Assembly: GCA_002368575.1 (NCBI GenBank)
Contig: DFEA01000009.1
Coordinates: forward strand, 1-53,371
Source: Lachnospiraceae bacterium UBA3814
Lineage (GTDB): Bacteria; Bacillota; Clostridia; Lachnospirales; Lachnospiraceae
DNA length: 53,371 nt
Reading direction: 5' to 3'
Made by a program: the position numbers and the translations under genes
Part shown: one piece after another, positions 53,028-53,371 of the stretch
Layout: every line of letters begins with the position of its first letter
Position numbering within the stretch: position 1 is the stretch's first letter
Notes under the pieces: generated by a model
Database searches by the model: none
Seen by the model: only the letters and a program-made list of their open reading frames with translations
Told to the model about the DNA's origin: nothing

Positions 53028-53371
53028 GCGGCCTCCCCATCTTTGTTTTTAACACAGACCCGGCCCTTGGCCTCAGGATCATCCATGATTATCTCGCCCG
53101 CGGATTCCACAGTGATCCTTCCGGAGCGGGGATTCTTAATGCTTACTACAGCTGAGACGATATCCGCTTCCACATCGGATTTTTCAAAGGCAAGATCACA
53201 ATCGACCATACGGCAGTTGATGAGCTTAATGCCCTTGCAGTAGCACAGCGGCTGTGTTCCGATAATGGTGCAGTTCTCAAAGGTGACATTCTCACAGTAC
53301 CAGGCTAAATATTCTCCCTTCACCAAGCTGTCCTTAACCTCTACGTTCTTTGCGTGCCAGAAGGCATCCTT
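53024..53371 (-). CDS. DUF3737-family protein, C-terminal part (runs off window)
   Basis: Only the last 115 codons are present; the frame is open through the window edge, so the GTG at 53326 is internal. The visible part reads KDAFWHAKNVEVKDSLVKGE, then YLAWYCENVTFENCTIIGTQ, PLCYCKGIKLINCRMVDCDL and AFEKSDVEADI, ending in SIKNPRSGRITVESAGEII. These repeats of short strands with stacked Cys, Asn and hydrophobic residues are a right-handed beta-helix, and the GTQPLCYCKG to AFEKS stretch is typical of DUF3737 as I know it. Function unknown. Overlaps the cyclic-nucleotide-binding gene by 4 nt. Confidence 0.85.
   Translation of the reverse strand, partial: KDAFWHAKNVEVKDSLVKGEYLAWYCENVTFENCTIIGTQPLCYCKGIKLINCRMVDCDLAFEKSDVEADIVSAVVSIKNPRSGRITVESAGEIIMDDPEAKGRVCVKNKDGEAA

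Overview
The window looks like chromosomal DNA of a Gram-positive anaerobe of the Clostridia, most likely a Lachnospiraceae. The grounds are strong AGGAGG-type ribosome binding sites, sigma-A promoters with 17-bp spacers, a VanS/VanR-like two-component pair, a hydrogenase-derived sensor typical of clostridia, cell-wall proteins built from Cna-B/SpaA domains, and several small proteins resembling conserved Lachnospiraceae families. Family placement is inference; no rRNA, tRNA, insertion sequence, phage gene or CRISPR array was seen.

Region 1 (1-7,000) is entirely minus-strand. Reading in the direction of transcription, it starts at a promoter near 7,050. First come a divergent 210-aa protein, an 82-aa peptide with a double-glycine leader motif and an ECF sigma factor. 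A 59-bp element with perfect 21-bp arms follows, then a YczE-like membrane protein and a 184-aa single-pass membrane protein. The next operon is response regulator, aldo/keto reductase, histidine kinase and lipoprotein. Last is the truncated start of a membrane protein with its own promoter.

Region 2 (7,100-10,100) has a 35-codon plus-strand gene with promoter and terminator, facing a minus-strand 860-aa fusion of ferredoxin, [FeFe]-hydrogenase-like sensor, 4Fe-4S domain, GGDEF and EAL.

Region 3 (10,100-50,230) is two intact tandem minus-strand genes of about 20 kb each, encoding paralogous cell-wall proteins of 6,759 and 6,521 residues. Each has a signal peptide, an acidic Ser/Thr/Glu-rich region, a choice-of-anchor-A-like domain, roughly 40 Cna-B/SpaA-type domains, a Pro/Thr-rich stalk and a variant sorting signal (GPATGD, TM, basic tail). 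Both carry an unfamiliar Cys/His module, twice in one protein and once in the other, inserted just after the first strand of a Cna-B domain. This module is the best candidate for something undescribed.

Region 4 (50,230-53,371) has a plus-strand membrane EAL phosphodiesterase, apparently leaderless, divergent from the upstream giant gene. Convergent to it are a stand-alone cyclic-nucleotide-binding protein and a partial DUF3737 protein.

Taken together, the giant surface proteins are bracketed by two c-di-GMP enzymes, one of them apparently gated by a hydrogenase-like redox or H2 sensor. The simple reading is a surface-adhesion locus controlled locally by c-di-GMP, but the regulatory link is inferred from position only.
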